64,000 bases of DNA, from positions 1 through 64,000 of the forward strand of contig CAVRWX010000008.1 in the NCBI GenBank assembly GCA_963725035.1, read 5' to 3'. Of this stretch, positions 7,991 through 15,415 are shown piece by piece. The notes under the pieces were generated by a model that ran no database searches, was not told the DNA's origin, and worked only from the letters and a program-made list of their open reading frames with translations. A program made the position numbers and the translations under genes. Origin of the DNA: JALZKA01 sp963725035 (lineage in GTDB: Bacteria > Actinomycetota > Thermoleophilia > Solirubrobacterales > 70-9). Every line of letters begins with the position of its first letter. Position 1 is the first letter of the stretch.

Positions 7991-9190
7991 ATGAAGCGGG
8001 TCGGCGTCATCGGCGCCGGCTTCGCCGGACTCGCCGCGGCCGACGCCCTGCGCGCCGGCGGAGCGGAAGTGACCGTGCTCGAGGCGCGCGACCGAGTGGG
8101 GGGTCGCGTGTGGTCGGTGCCGTTCGGGGAGGGCGCGGTGGTCGAGCGGGGCGCGGAGTTCATCCTGCCCGGTTACGACTCGATGAATGCGCTGGCCGCG
8201 CGCTTCGGGATCCCAATGGTGCTAAAGGGGACGCCCTACGGGCGGCGAGTGCCGATCGGCGAGGAGGCCGTGTCCCAGGCCGACCTCGAGGACGCATTCG
8301 ACCGCGTTGCCAGGGGCGAGGCAGCGGACGCCGCAAGCGCTGCCGACGCGATCGCCACCTTGGACTTGGACCCACGCCTCTCGAAGGTGATTCAGACGCG
8401 TGTCGCTATCTCGAATGGCCATCCCGCCCACGATCTTGCGGCCTCGGTGCTCGACGAGGGAGCCTCGACCTTTGGCGATTTCGACAACCACACGCTGGAG
8501 GGCGGCAACATGCGGCTCGCCGACGCGCTCGCGGCCGAGCTCGGCGCAGCCGTGCACCTCTCGTCTCCGGTGCGGAGGGTGCGCTGGTCGCAGGGCGCGG
8601 TCAACATCGCCACCGATCAGGCCGAGATTGAGGCGGATGCGGTCGTGGTCGCGATCCCCACCGCACCGCTGGCCGAGATCAGATTCGATCCCCCGCTGGA
8701 GGGCGCTACGGCGGAGGCCCTGCGCGCGGTCACCTACGGTCAGAACTCGAAGCTCTTTCTGCGCCTCCGCTCGCCCGCGCCGCCGAGCGCGATCATGTCC
8801 GTCGCTGGACACTTCTGGACCTATACGCAGCTGGGCGCGGACGGTCGGCCTGCTCCCTTCGTGACCGGCTACACGGGGACGATGTCCGCAATCGATGACC
8901 TCGGTGGCTCGGGCCGGTTTGAGCGCTGGGTTGCCGCGCTAGTGGCGCTTCGCGGGGACCTCGATCTGGAGCCCGAAAGCGCCATGCTGTCGAGCTGGCA
9001 CGACGACCCGTGGGTGCGGGGCTCCTACTCGGCTCGCACTCTCTCATCGCCACTTCGCGACGACGATCTGGTGAAGCCGATCGGCCCCCTGTTCTTCGCA
9101 GGCGAGCATACGGCCGGCGAGTGGCACGGGCTGATGGAGGGGGCGCTTCGGAGTGGACGGCGCGCGGCCGAACAAGTCCTCTCTGCCTAG
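7991..9190 (+). CDS. FAD-dependent amine oxidase (flavin monoamine oxidase family)
   Basis: Flavoprotein that oxidises an amine with FAD as cofactor. The N-terminus shows the dinucleotide-binding motif VIGAGFAGLAAADAL and the following VLEARDRVGGRVWS, both typical of the monoamine oxidase family. The C-terminal FAD motif FFAGEHTAGEWHGLMEGAL is also intact, so the 399-aa protein looks complete. The substrate is unknown. A second member lies at 24868-26232 with the same LEARDRVGGRV signature, but the two are diverged and not tandem duplicates. No signal peptide is visible. Confidence 0.87.
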   Translation: MKRVGVIGAGFAGLAAADALRAGGAEVTVLEARDRVGGRVWSVPFGEGAVVERGAEFILPGYDSMNALAARFGIPMVLKGTPYGRRVPIGEEAVSQADLEDAFDRVARGEAADAASAADAIATLDLDPRLSKVIQTRVAISNGHPAHDLAASVLDEGASTFGDFDNHTLEGGNMRLADALAAELGAAVHLSSPVRRVRWSQGAVNIATDQAEIEADAVVVAIPTAPLAEIRFDPPLEGATAEALRAVTYGQNSKLFLRLRSPAPPSAIMSVAGHFWTYTQLGADGRPAPFVTGYTGTMSAIDDLGGSGRFERWVAALVALRGDLDLEPESAMLSSWHDDPWVRGSYSARTLSSPLRDDDLVKPIGPLFFAGEHTAGEWHGLMEGALRSGRRAAEQVLSA

Positions 9191-9195
9191 CGTGA

Positions 9196-9801
9196 TCACC
9201 CCGCCCGCCGGTAGCGGATGTGTGTGGCGAGCGGAGAGTGGAGCACCTCGACCGGCTCGAACTCGAGAAACTCGACTCCGTCGAACAGCCGCTCGCCGGA
9301 TCCGAGCAGGATGGGGGCCACGTCGAGCGTGAGTTCGTCGATCACTCCGGCAGCGAGCGCCTGACGGACGGTCGAGGCGCCGCCCGCGATGTCGATGCCA
9401 TCCTCGCCGGCGGTCTCACGCGCCTGCGCGTATGCGGCCTCGAAGCCCTGGGTGACGAAGTGGAAGCTCGTGCCGCCCTCCATCTCGATCGGCTCGCGGG
9501 CGTGGTGGGTGAGCACGAAGACCGGCGCGTGGTAGGGCGGCTCGGAGCCCCACCATCCATCCCAGTCCTCATCCCACTCGCCGCGGATCGGTCCGAACAT
9601 GTTGCGGCCCATGACGTAGGCCCCGCGCGGTCGCATGAGCCAGCCCTCTGCCGTCGCGTCGGCGTCGTTCACGCGCTCGTCGCCGAGGTGCCAGCTATGG
9701 ACCTCCCTGCCGCGCTTCCCCAGCGGGTTCTCCCGGCTCTGGTCCGGCCCGGCGACGAAGCCGTCGAGCGAGATCGACATGTGGCAGGTGGTGTCCGCCA
9801 T
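9196..9801 (-). CDS. RibD C-terminal/dihydrofolate reductase-family protein
   Basis: A 201-aa reductase-like protein of the RibD C-terminal (DHFR-like) family. The opening MSISLDGFVAGPDQS, the middle YVMGRNMFGP segment, and the nucleotide-binding DIAGGASTVRQALAAGVIDEL are the family hallmarks. Such proteins bind NADPH and reduce small heterocycles, but most have no known substrate. The ATG at 9801 is preferred to the further-upstream in-frame start. It converges with the amine oxidase at 9190, only 5 bp apart. Confidence 0.83.
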   Translation of the reverse strand: MADTTCHMSISLDGFVAGPDQSRENPLGKRGREVHSWHLGDERVNDADATAEGWLMRPRGAYVMGRNMFGPIRGEWDEDWDGWWGSEPPYHAPVFVLTHHAREPIEMEGGTSFHFVTQGFEAAYAQARETAGEDGIDIAGGASTVRQALAAGVIDELTLDVAPILLGSGERLFDGVEFLEFEPVEVLHSPLATHIRYRRAG

Positions 9802-9831
9802 CGGCGTCCTCCAAGTAATTGCGGTTTGCAA

Positions 9832-10051
9832 GCGCCGGCATCACAACCTAGCCAGATGCCTCCATAGGCACGTGGACACCGCCCTCTCCCCAGACGATCG
9901 GGTTCAGGTAGATCTCGAATTCGTCAAATCAGGCCCGGGCTCACGGGCCCGCGCGCTCGAAGGCGCCCGAATCACAGCCGTTGTTCGGGCGATCCACGCC
10001 GCGCTGGTCGGTCTTGGGGCAATCCAGGGCGTTTCGGGACGTCCGTGCCCT
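9832..10051. other. intergenic, no supported gene
   Basis: About 220 bp between the RibD-like gene and the nitrilase-family gene. Open frames here are extensions of shadow frames with no recognisable domain, start context or repeats. It presumably carries the promoter for the reverse RibD-like gene; no clear motif was identified. Confidence 0.4.
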
Positions 10052-10852
10052 CTAATCACCGAGCCTCTGGTGCGCCACGCGCGGACCGTCGACCTCGAGC
10101 TCGAACACCACAACGTCGTCCGGCTCGGAGGAGTATCCAACCGCGGCGCGACCGGGCGCAACGGCGATTGCCGTCCCCACGGGCGTAGGGGTGCGCAGGA
10201 TCTGAGCGATCACCAGGCTGTTCGCCACCACGACGCACGAGCCGATGGCGTCGCTGTAGACCTCGGCCCGCGCACGCTCCCAGCGCCGGTCCTTTGTCGG
10301 CCTGGCGAACACCGGCACCAGAAGCAATGACACCCCGTGAGCGTGAAGCGCCGCAGCGAACGCGTGCAGCCGAGCGAGGTCCTCGCACACCAGAATTGCT
10401 AGCCGGGCGCCGCCCGCCTCCACGACGCATACTCGCTCGCCACGGCTGAGGTCCTCGTCGATCGGAGCGGTAAGCCGATCGGACAACCCCCACAGCTCCA
10501 GGTCCTGCTCGAGGAAGTTGAACGGATGCACCTTCCGCTGGCGAACGAGCACTTCGCCCGTGCGGGCGTCGAGCATCACGGCTTCGTTAACCGGCGGCGA
10601 GGAGCCGTCCACGTTTCCACTTCCTGCCAGGACCAAGCGCAACCGGCTGGCCCCCGCGCCCTCGCGCTCCCTGAGCGCGACCTGCCAGCGCTCGAGGAGC
10701 GCTCGGGACAGGCACAGCTCGGGTGCAATTCCTATCGCCACGTCGTGCTCATCCCACGCCGCAATCACCTTTTCCACCCGCGCCGCGAGCGGTTCGCCAT
10801 CGGCGGGATGAATACGGTAAAAGCGCACCCCGGAGCGCTCCTCTCCTCCCAT
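10052..10852 (-). CDS. carbon-nitrogen hydrolase (nitrilase superfamily)
   Basis: Nitrilase-superfamily amidohydrolase of 266 aa. The Glu-Lys-Cys catalytic triad is visible in order: Glu in GIAPELCLS, Lys in RQRKVHPFNF and Cys in ILVCEDLARL. These enzymes hydrolyse C-N bonds of amides or nitriles; the substrate is not predictable here. The ATG at 10852 lies inside the end of the upstream gene, which overlaps it by 88 bp in another frame. Upstream and downstream proteins both read EERS at the junction, so a fused protein interrupted by one missing base is possible, but the break has the opposite sign to the other breaks in this window. Confidence 0.72.
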   Translation of the reverse strand: MGGEERSGVRFYRIHPADGEPLAARVEKVIAAWDEHDVAIGIAPELCLSRALLERWQVALREREGAGASRLRLVLAGSGNVDGSSPPVNEAVMLDARTGEVLVRQRKVHPFNFLEQDLELWGLSDRLTAPIDEDLSRGERVCVVEAGGARLAILVCEDLARLHAFAAALHAHGVSLLLVPVFARPTKDRRWERARAEVYSDAIGSCVVVANSLVIAQILRTPTPVGTAIAVAPGRAAVGYSSEPDDVVVFELEVDGPRVAHQRLGD

Positions 10853-11385
10853 TCGAGCTCGTCGGGCTCGCGGACCATCGCGGTAGTGGCTACGCGGAGG
10901 CCGGCTTCCCGCTCAGGCCGGGTGAGGCGCGAACGCGACGGCAGCCAGACGTGATTGCACGCATCTCGCTCGGTTGAGTTGACGCGGATCACCGCGCCGA
11001 AGGCGTCGGCCATGTCATCCGGCAGCTGGCCGCGGCGGCCCGGGCGAGCAAAGCGGGGCAACAGCGCGCCGGGAAGGGCGCCGGAGTCGAGTCGGCCCGA
11101 CTCCGCGTAGCGGAGCGCGTACTCCGTGAGGGCCTGCGGCGCGGCCGCCCCTAGCAAGGGGTTGACATGCGCGAAAGCGGCGTCGAGGCCGAGCAGGACG
11201 GCAAAGGTCTGACGCCCGGCCGCGGGCGCCGCCACGGGCTCCCCGTCAAGCGCCGCTTGCTCGACGGCTGCGGCAGTCGCGGCGACCTCCGCATCCCCCA
11301 TCCACCGCCCGCCGTCGGCATGGAAGTCCTGGGCGTCGAGCCGATCGAACAGCTCACAAAAGAGATCGGCGTAGTCTCCGCGCAT
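10765..11385 (-). CDS. uncharacterised protein upstream of the nitrilase-family gene
   Basis: A 206-aa protein that is not recognised. It is rich in alanine and acidic residues, lacks signal or membrane segments, and contains no motif I can name. The ATG at 11385 is favoured over a TTG nine bases upstream. Its last 29 codons overlap the start of the carbon-nitrogen hydrolase gene, so the two are probably co-transcribed. It may equally be the N-terminal domain of one longer protein. It faces the TetR-like regulator gene across a short divergent promoter. Confidence 0.6.
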   Translation of the reverse strand: MRGDYADLFCELFDRLDAQDFHADGGRWMGDAEVAATAAAVEQAALDGEPVAAPAAGRQTFAVLLGLDAAFAHVNPLLGAAAPQALTEYALRYAESGRLDSGALPGALLPRFARPGRRGQLPDDMADAFGAVIRVNSTERDACNHVWLPSRSRLTRPEREAGLRVATTAMVREPDELEWEERSAPGCAFTVFIPPMANRSRRGWKR

Positions 11386-11387
11386 AC

Positions 11388-11416
11388 TTGACAAACAGTT
11401 GACATGACCTGCTAGA
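11388..11416. promoter_or_regulatory. divergent promoter with direct TTGACA repeats
   Basis: Two TTGACA hexamers (11388-11393 and 11399-11404), 11 bp apart, lie in the 39-bp gap between the reverse uncharacterised gene and the forward TetR-like gene. The first has GCTAGA as a -10 candidate at 17-bp spacing. The one-turn-of-helix spacing of the repeats also suits a regulator site, possibly for the TetR-like product. Confidence 0.5.
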
Positions 11417-11424
11417 GTGCAGGC

Positions 11425-12576
11425 ATGGCCACGAGCACTCTAAACAACGCCCGGGAACGCGCTGTGGTCGCGCGGATCGAGAAGCTCGACGCGGATCCGG
11501 GGCGCCGGGAGGCCGTCGCGCTCGGCCTGGTCGACGCACTGCTTGAAGGCGACGAGGGAACCCTTGCCGGCGGCCTTCGCGCTCTCCGCGACGCCCGCGC
11601 ACTCGCTGACGACAACGACCGGGAGTTGATCGGATGGCTGGACGCGGCGATCGCCTTTGCCCACTGGGGACTCGAGCGAGCACCGTCAGGGGCCCCGGTC
11701 GCCCAGGGAACGCAGGCTCACGACTTCCTGAGCGTGCTCGATGGCTCCAAGCAGCTGGGAAGTGCCGAGCTTCGGCACATGCTCGAGACGGATGACACCC
11801 AGGTGAGCCGCACCGGCCGTCAGCTGCTGGAGAGCGGTCTCGTTACCCGGAGCAAGGTAGGCCGCCAGGCGTTTTGGCGGCTGACCCCGCGCGGGCGGAC
11901 AGCCCTCGAGGACGCGCCCGCTCCCCAGAAATCACCGAACGCGGACTTTTGGCGGGAGGCTCTCCGGCGGGGCTTCAAGGGAGCGTACGGCGACCAGCCC
12001 GGCGAGCCCCGCGAGGTTGATCCCACCCGAGAGCGAATCATCGCGTCCTCTCTCGAGCTGCACACCAGCCAAGGGATCCAGGCGACTACGTGGCCGGAGA
12101 TCGCCGATCGGGCGGGTGTGCCGGTGGAAATCGTGGAGGCGATGTTCCCCACGCTGGACGACCTGGCCAGAAGCTGCGGCCAGCATGTCATGGAAAGCCT
12201 GAAGCTGCCGCCTGCCGATCTGGCACCCGAGGTTTTCGCGGGCGCCTCGTCGGAGAATGAGCGCGTCCGGCGGATGGTCGAGACGCTCTTCGGTGCCTAC
12301 GAGCGCGGTGGGGACGGCATCGCCGCTGCGCGGAGGGAGCGCAACGATGTGCCGGCGGTGGCCGAGTTGATGACAGAGCTCGACAACTCATTCGATGCTC
12401 TGGTGGCCGAGGTACTGCGCCCGCTGCGCCCGGACAACTCATCGGTTGCGGCCCTCAGGGCGCTCACTGATGTCGAGGTGTGGCGGACCCTGCGGGACGG
12501 GGCCACGCCCGGTGCGGCGGTGGACCAGGCAAGCGTCGCGGTCGAACGCTGGCTCGAGGCACAAACCGCACGCTGA
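11425..12576 (+). CDS. TetR-like regulator with N-terminal winged-helix-like region
   Basis: A 383-aa putative transcriptional regulator with an unusual arrangement. Residues roughly 95-160 (DFLSVLDGSKQLGSAELRHML, then VSRTGRQLLESGLVTRSKVGRQAFWRLTPRGRTAL) look like a winged helix of the MarR/ArsR type. Residues about 200-250 (ERIIASSLELHTSQGIQ through AMFPTLDDL) look like a TetR N-terminal HTH. Residues 270-383 would be a TetR-like ligand domain. The first 90 residues are an acidic helical region with no known match. TetR proteins normally carry only one HTH. The ATG at 11425 has the promoter immediately upstream. Confidence 0.72.
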   Translation: MATSTLNNARERAVVARIEKLDADPGRREAVALGLVDALLEGDEGTLAGGLRALRDARALADDNDRELIGWLDAAIAFAHWGLERAPSGAPVAQGTQAHDFLSVLDGSKQLGSAELRHMLETDDTQVSRTGRQLLESGLVTRSKVGRQAFWRLTPRGRTALEDAPAPQKSPNADFWREALRRGFKGAYGDQPGEPREVDPTRERIIASSLELHTSQGIQATTWPEIADRAGVPVEIVEAMFPTLDDLARSCGQHVMESLKLPPADLAPEVFAGASSENERVRRMVETLFGAYERGGDGIAAARRERNDVPAVAELMTELDNSFDALVAEVLRPLRPDNSSVAALRALTDVEVWRTLRDGATPGAAVDQASVAVERWLEAQTAR

Positions 12577-12624
12577 CCTCCGTGGTGGTTACCACGGCGT
12601 TTCCGTTGCTCGTGGCGCGAGCGC

Positions 12625-12697
12625 CGGGGCGACTGGATTTGAACCAGCGACCGCTCGGCCCCCAGCCGAGTGCGCTACCAGACTGCGCCACGCCCCG
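12625..12697 (-). tRNA. tRNA-Pro (GGG)
   Basis: The reverse complement folds as a tRNA. The acceptor stem CGGGGCG pairs with CGCCCCG; the anticodon stem CTCGG/CCGAG closes the loop CTGGGGG with anticodon GGG; the T-arm reads GGTTCAAATCC. No CCA is encoded. Its 5' end is 40 bp from a LexA-type box that governs the divergent HNH endonuclease gene. Confidence 0.93.
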
Positions 12698-12737
12698 TGA
12701 CTCGGGCGAGTGTATGTGGTTCCGTCCGGAGCCTATA

Positions 12738-12751
12738 CGAACATATGTTCG
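12738..12751. promoter_or_regulatory. LexA/SOS-type box overlapping the HNH gene start
   Basis: CGAACATATGTTCG is a perfect palindrome fitting the actinobacterial SOS consensus GAACnnnnGTTC. It is preceded by TATA, giving TATACG as a -10-like element, and contains the ATG (12745) of the HNH gene, so a bound repressor would cover the -10 and start site. A near-identical copy lies at 15402-15415. Function is inferred from the consensus. Confidence 0.72.
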
Positions 12752-13240
12752 TGGAAGCAAGAGACGGCGCACCTTTCATCAAGTGCTACCGATGCGGCGC
12801 AACTAAGCCAGAGGCCGAGTTCGCATGGCGCCGCCGTAAGCGCCGCCAACGAGACACTTACTGTCGGCCGTGTCGGGCGGCCTACAAGGCTGAGCACTAC
12901 CAGGCAAACAAAGCGCGATACATCCACAATGCGCACGTTCGGAGCGAGCGCGAGCGCCTACGACGCACCCAGTATCTTGTTGGAGTACTTCGCGGAACAC
13001 CCGTGCGTCGACTGTCGAGAATCAGATCCTGTGGTGCTCGAGTTCGACCACGTCGGCGACGACAAGAGCTTTGAGATCGCGGCCCATTTGGCCGACCGCG
13101 CTTGGCAAACCATTCTTGACGAGATCGCCAAGTGCGATGTCGTCTGCGCCAACTGCCATCGCGTCCGAACTGCCGCTCGTCGCCGATCACTCCGATACCG
13201 ACTCTCGCGCGGCACCGACCTAGAAGAAGAGAGCGGGTGA
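12745..13240 (+). pseudogene. HNH endonuclease-like gene, frame broken near 12978
   Basis: A small HNH-type nuclease-like protein with two zinc-binding CxxC pairs. The 5' frame starts at ATG 12745 (inside the LexA-type box) and carries IKCYRCG and YCRPCRAAYK. Near 12975-12980 the frame changes, and the 3' frame carries PCVDCRESDP, FDHVGDDKSF and the HNH-like VVCANCHRVRTA. Removing one base joins them into one protein of about 164 aa. Its stop lies within the tRNA-Gly gene that follows on the opposite strand. It is placed between two tRNA genes, a common position for mobile endonucleases. Whether the break is real decay or a sequencing error is unresolved. Confidence 0.78.
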
Positions 13241-13304
13241 CGAGACTCGAACTCGTTGCTTTCAGCTTGGAAGGCTGACGTGCAACCGGTAACACTTCAC
13301 CCGC
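13232..13304 (-). tRNA. tRNA-Gly (TCC)
   Basis: On the reverse strand the acceptor stem GCGGGTG pairs with CACCCGC; the anticodon stem TCAGC/GCTGA closes loop CTTCCAA with anticodon TCC; the T-arm reads GAGTTCGAGTCTC. Its 3' end overlaps the last nine bases of the HNH gene on the opposite strand. Confidence 0.93.
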
Positions 13305-13371
13305 GCAGAGGCCGAATATAGCCCCGCTAGGGGCGCTCCCGAAGCGTCAGGTGCGGGCGCGAAGGTTCCGC

Positions 13372-13959
13372 TCAGCCGGTCTTCCAGCCGAAGTCGGTCG
13401 TGATGACCGCGCCGTTGGCGCTCTTGTTGGTGATCGTGCCCTTGCCGTAGCCGATGCCGATCTCGTCGTAGCGGCTCGACAGGATGTTCGCGCGGTGGCC
13501 CGAGCTGTTCATCCATTGCTGCACGATGTTGCGGGGGGTGCCGGCGTTGCCTGAACCCCATGCGATGTTCTCGCCGTAGGCCCATGCGTCGAGCCCTCCG
13601 GTCAGCCAGTTGACTCGCTGAAGGCGGCCCGTGAGCGAAGCCTCGCCGGAGCACTCATGGCTGAAGCAGCGGTGGTTCTGCATGAAGCTGTTGTGGTTCT
13701 GCGCTGCGCGCTGGAGCCTCTTGTCGCGCTGCAAGTTCCCCATGCCGTTCGAGTGGCGCTCCCGGTTGATGAGACAGAGCACCGCCTTGCGGGCGTGGCC
13801 GACGGTGATCTCGTTCGACTCCTTGTTGCCCCACTTGTTGCAGGGGCCGGCGGCGCTGGCGCTCTGGGCGGCCGGGCCGGCGGCGATGAGAAGCGCCAGC
13901 AGTCCGAAGAGCGCGGCGAAAAGGGCGATTTGACGTGTATGTGTGACTCCGGATGCCAT
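13372..13959 (-). CDS. CAP-domain (SCP/PR1-like) secreted protein
   Basis: Secreted protein of 195 aa with an N-terminal hydrophobic signal segment (IALFAALFGLLALLIAAGP) and a CAP domain. The CAP signature is seen as HNSFMQNHRCFSHE, then YGENIAWGS, then HRANILSSRYDEIGIGYG. Bacterial CAP proteins are extracellular and mostly of unknown function, some binding lipids or peptides. The ATG at 13959 is chosen because it starts just before the signal sequence. The gene immediately downstream of a paralogous CAP gene suggests tandem duplication followed by divergence. Confidence 0.85.
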   Translation of the reverse strand: MASGVTHTRQIALFAALFGLLALLIAAGPAAQSASAAGPCNKWGNKESNEITVGHARKAVLCLINRERHSNGMGNLQRDKRLQRAAQNHNSFMQNHRCFSHECSGEASLTGRLQRVNWLTGGLDAWAYGENIAWGSGNAGTPRNIVQQWMNSSGHRANILSSRYDEIGIGYGKGTITNKSANGAVITTDFGWKTG

Positions 13960-14031
13960 TCCGTGTCTTGGATCGGCGACGCGTGACCCCGCCCGGAGCC
14001 AGACCCGCAAGAGCTGGACGGATGTACCGGC

Positions 14032-14611
14032 CTAACTCTTGCGCCAGCCGAAAATCACGGTGTAGACACCGCGTGGAGAGCCGTCGTTGCAGCCGCGACA
14101 CGTCCGGCTTGCCCTTGGCGGCTCCGATGCCGACGTCACGGTACGCCTTGCCCAGGAGGCGCTTGCGGTGGACGCGGCTATCCATCCATGCGTCCACCAT
14201 CGCCTGCGGGGTGAGCGAACAGCCCGTGACCTCGCCGAACCCGTAGCGGCCCCCCGGAATCGGGTAGCCCGAGTTCACGATGCGGTCCTGGAGCGACTTC
14301 TCGCCCTGGCAGCGGTGATCGAGGCAGTCCTTCTCGATCATCACGTCCGTGTGCTTCTGGGCGACCTTCGTGAGCGACCAGACGGACTCGACCTTCTTCA
14401 CGTCGGCCTTGCGCCGCTCCTTGCCGATCAAACAAAGGACGGCCTCGCCCAGCTGGTCGGAGGTCGCGTCTCCAGGCGCCGCGTCCGCCTTCGGGCACTT
14501 CGCGGCCTGAGCCGTCTCGCCCGAGCCGCCGAGCAGCGCGAGCGCGCACAGAAGCGCCGCCGCCAGAAGAGCAAGCGGCGCGAGGCGTCGGGTGTGGGGC
14601 GTCCCTGCCAC
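14032..14611 (-). CDS. second CAP-domain secreted protein, frameshifted near 14095
   Basis: A paralogue of the CAP gene downstream. The N-terminus has a signal peptide (LALLAAALLCALALLGGSG) and the CAP core HTDVMIEKDCLDHRCQGE, YGFGEV and HRKRLLGKAYRDVGIG. After GKPDVS the frame shifts; removing one base in GTCGCGGC restores GCNDGSPRGVYTVIFGW and a stop at 14032, giving a normal-length CAP domain. In the sequenced frame the protein would read on for another 130 residues through the neighbouring gene's antisense frame, which is implausible. The break is one of the single-base insertions common in this window. Confidence 0.78.
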
Positions 14612-14696
14612 GTCATGAAGTTGAACAGACGCCGGGCGCCCGAGTTGCGGTTTCCGGCCTCAGCCGCGCTCGTCAGCTCGGGAGCGGCAGGTCGGG

Positions 14697-15143
14697 CTAC
14701 CTGGCCCCGCCTTGCTCCAGCAGCTGCTTGAGTTGCGCGTCGGCACGACCGGAGTCCCGGGCCAGGAGTCTCTTGAGGATGGGGTCGAGCAGGGACCCTG
14801 GACGCCGGACCTTGAACTGCATGCGACAGGTCAGGAGCGTCCCGCCCGAGGGAATCGGTTCTGCCAAGTACGAGGCGCGGCCCGTGAGCCACCCCTCGGG
14901 GATTTCGAAGGCCACGTAGCGGCCGGGCTCGAACTCGACGAAGCGATTGCGAGACGCAAGCCGGCGGCCGGCGAAAACGCGGACGAACTCGTGCTCGGTA
15001 CCTACTCGGAGCGGGCCATCGGTGAGGCGACGGACCTCGTGGAGATCGGCCTGCCATCGCGGCGCATTGGTTTGATCGGCGACGAACGCGAAGACTTCCT
15101 CGACGGGCCGGTCGATCTCCACGGTGGTTTCTAGGTCGATCAC
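14697..15143 (-). CDS. SRPBCC/START-like lipid-binding or cyclase-family protein
   Basis: A 148-aa protein with the SRPBCC (polyketide cyclase/START) helix-grip fold: the opening TVEIDRPVEEVFAFVADQTNAPRW is typical, with the hydrophobic ligand cavity made by later strands (VRVFAGRRL, RYVAFEIPEGWL) and a C-terminal amphipathic helix. Members bind hydrophobic small molecules or act as cyclases. The ligand is unknown. It is oriented as the neighbouring CAP genes but separated by 86 bp, with the tRNA-Trp gene on its upstream side. Confidence 0.8.
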   Translation of the reverse strand: MIDLETTVEIDRPVEEVFAFVADQTNAPRWQADLHEVRRLTDGPLRVGTEHEFVRVFAGRRLASRNRFVEFEPGRYVAFEIPEGWLTGRASYLAEPIPSGGTLLTCRMQFKVRRPGSLLDPILKRLLARDSGRADAQLKQLLEQGGAR

Positions 15144-15177
15144 GTTGTTCTCACGCGCCAGATCACGGCTTCAGCAG

Positions 15178-15251
15178 CGGGGCAGCCAGGACTCGAACCT
15201 GGAATCGCCGGTTTTGGAGACCGGTGCCTTAGCCAGTTGGGCCACTGCCCC
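15178..15251 (-). tRNA. tRNA-Trp (CCA)
   Basis: On the reverse strand the acceptor stem GGGGCAG pairs with CTGCCCC; the anticodon stem CCGGT/ACCGG closes loop CTCCAAA with anticodon CCA; the T-arm reads AGGTTCGAGTCCT. It lies 26 bp from a tRNA-Leu gene on the same strand. Confidence 0.93.
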
Positions 15252-15277
15252 TAGTGCGGCGCCAGAGGTTATTGCGA

Positions 15278-15363
15278 TGCGGGCGGAGGGACTCGAACCC
15301 CCAAGCTCTTTGCAGAGCACCAGGACCTAAACCTGGCGTGTCATCCAGTTGCACCACGCCCGC
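15278..15363 (-). tRNA. tRNA-Leu (TAG)
   Basis: A class II tRNA with a long variable arm. The acceptor stem GCGGGCG pairs with CGCCCGC; the anticodon stem CCAGG/CCTGG closes loop TTTAGGT with anticodon TAG; the variable arm contains GCTCTGCAAAGAGC. Its 5' end lies 38 bp from the LexA-type box of the LAGLIDADG-type gene, almost the same spacing as tRNA-Pro to the HNH gene box. Confidence 0.92.
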
Positions 15364-15401
15364 GCCCGAGCGATGCTACGCGAACACGTCCGGTCGATAT
15401 A

Positions 15402-15415
15402 CGAACATGTGTTCG
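15402..15415. promoter_or_regulatory. LexA/SOS-type box at the homing endonuclease start
   Basis: CGAACATGTGTTCG matches the GAACnnnnGTTC SOS consensus and differs from the box at 12738 by one base. Both boxes are preceded by TATA and, four variable bases further upstream, by GTCCGG. An in-frame ATG (15407) lies inside the box and another (15416) just after it, so bound LexA would block transcription at the start site. Repression is inferred. Confidence 0.72.
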
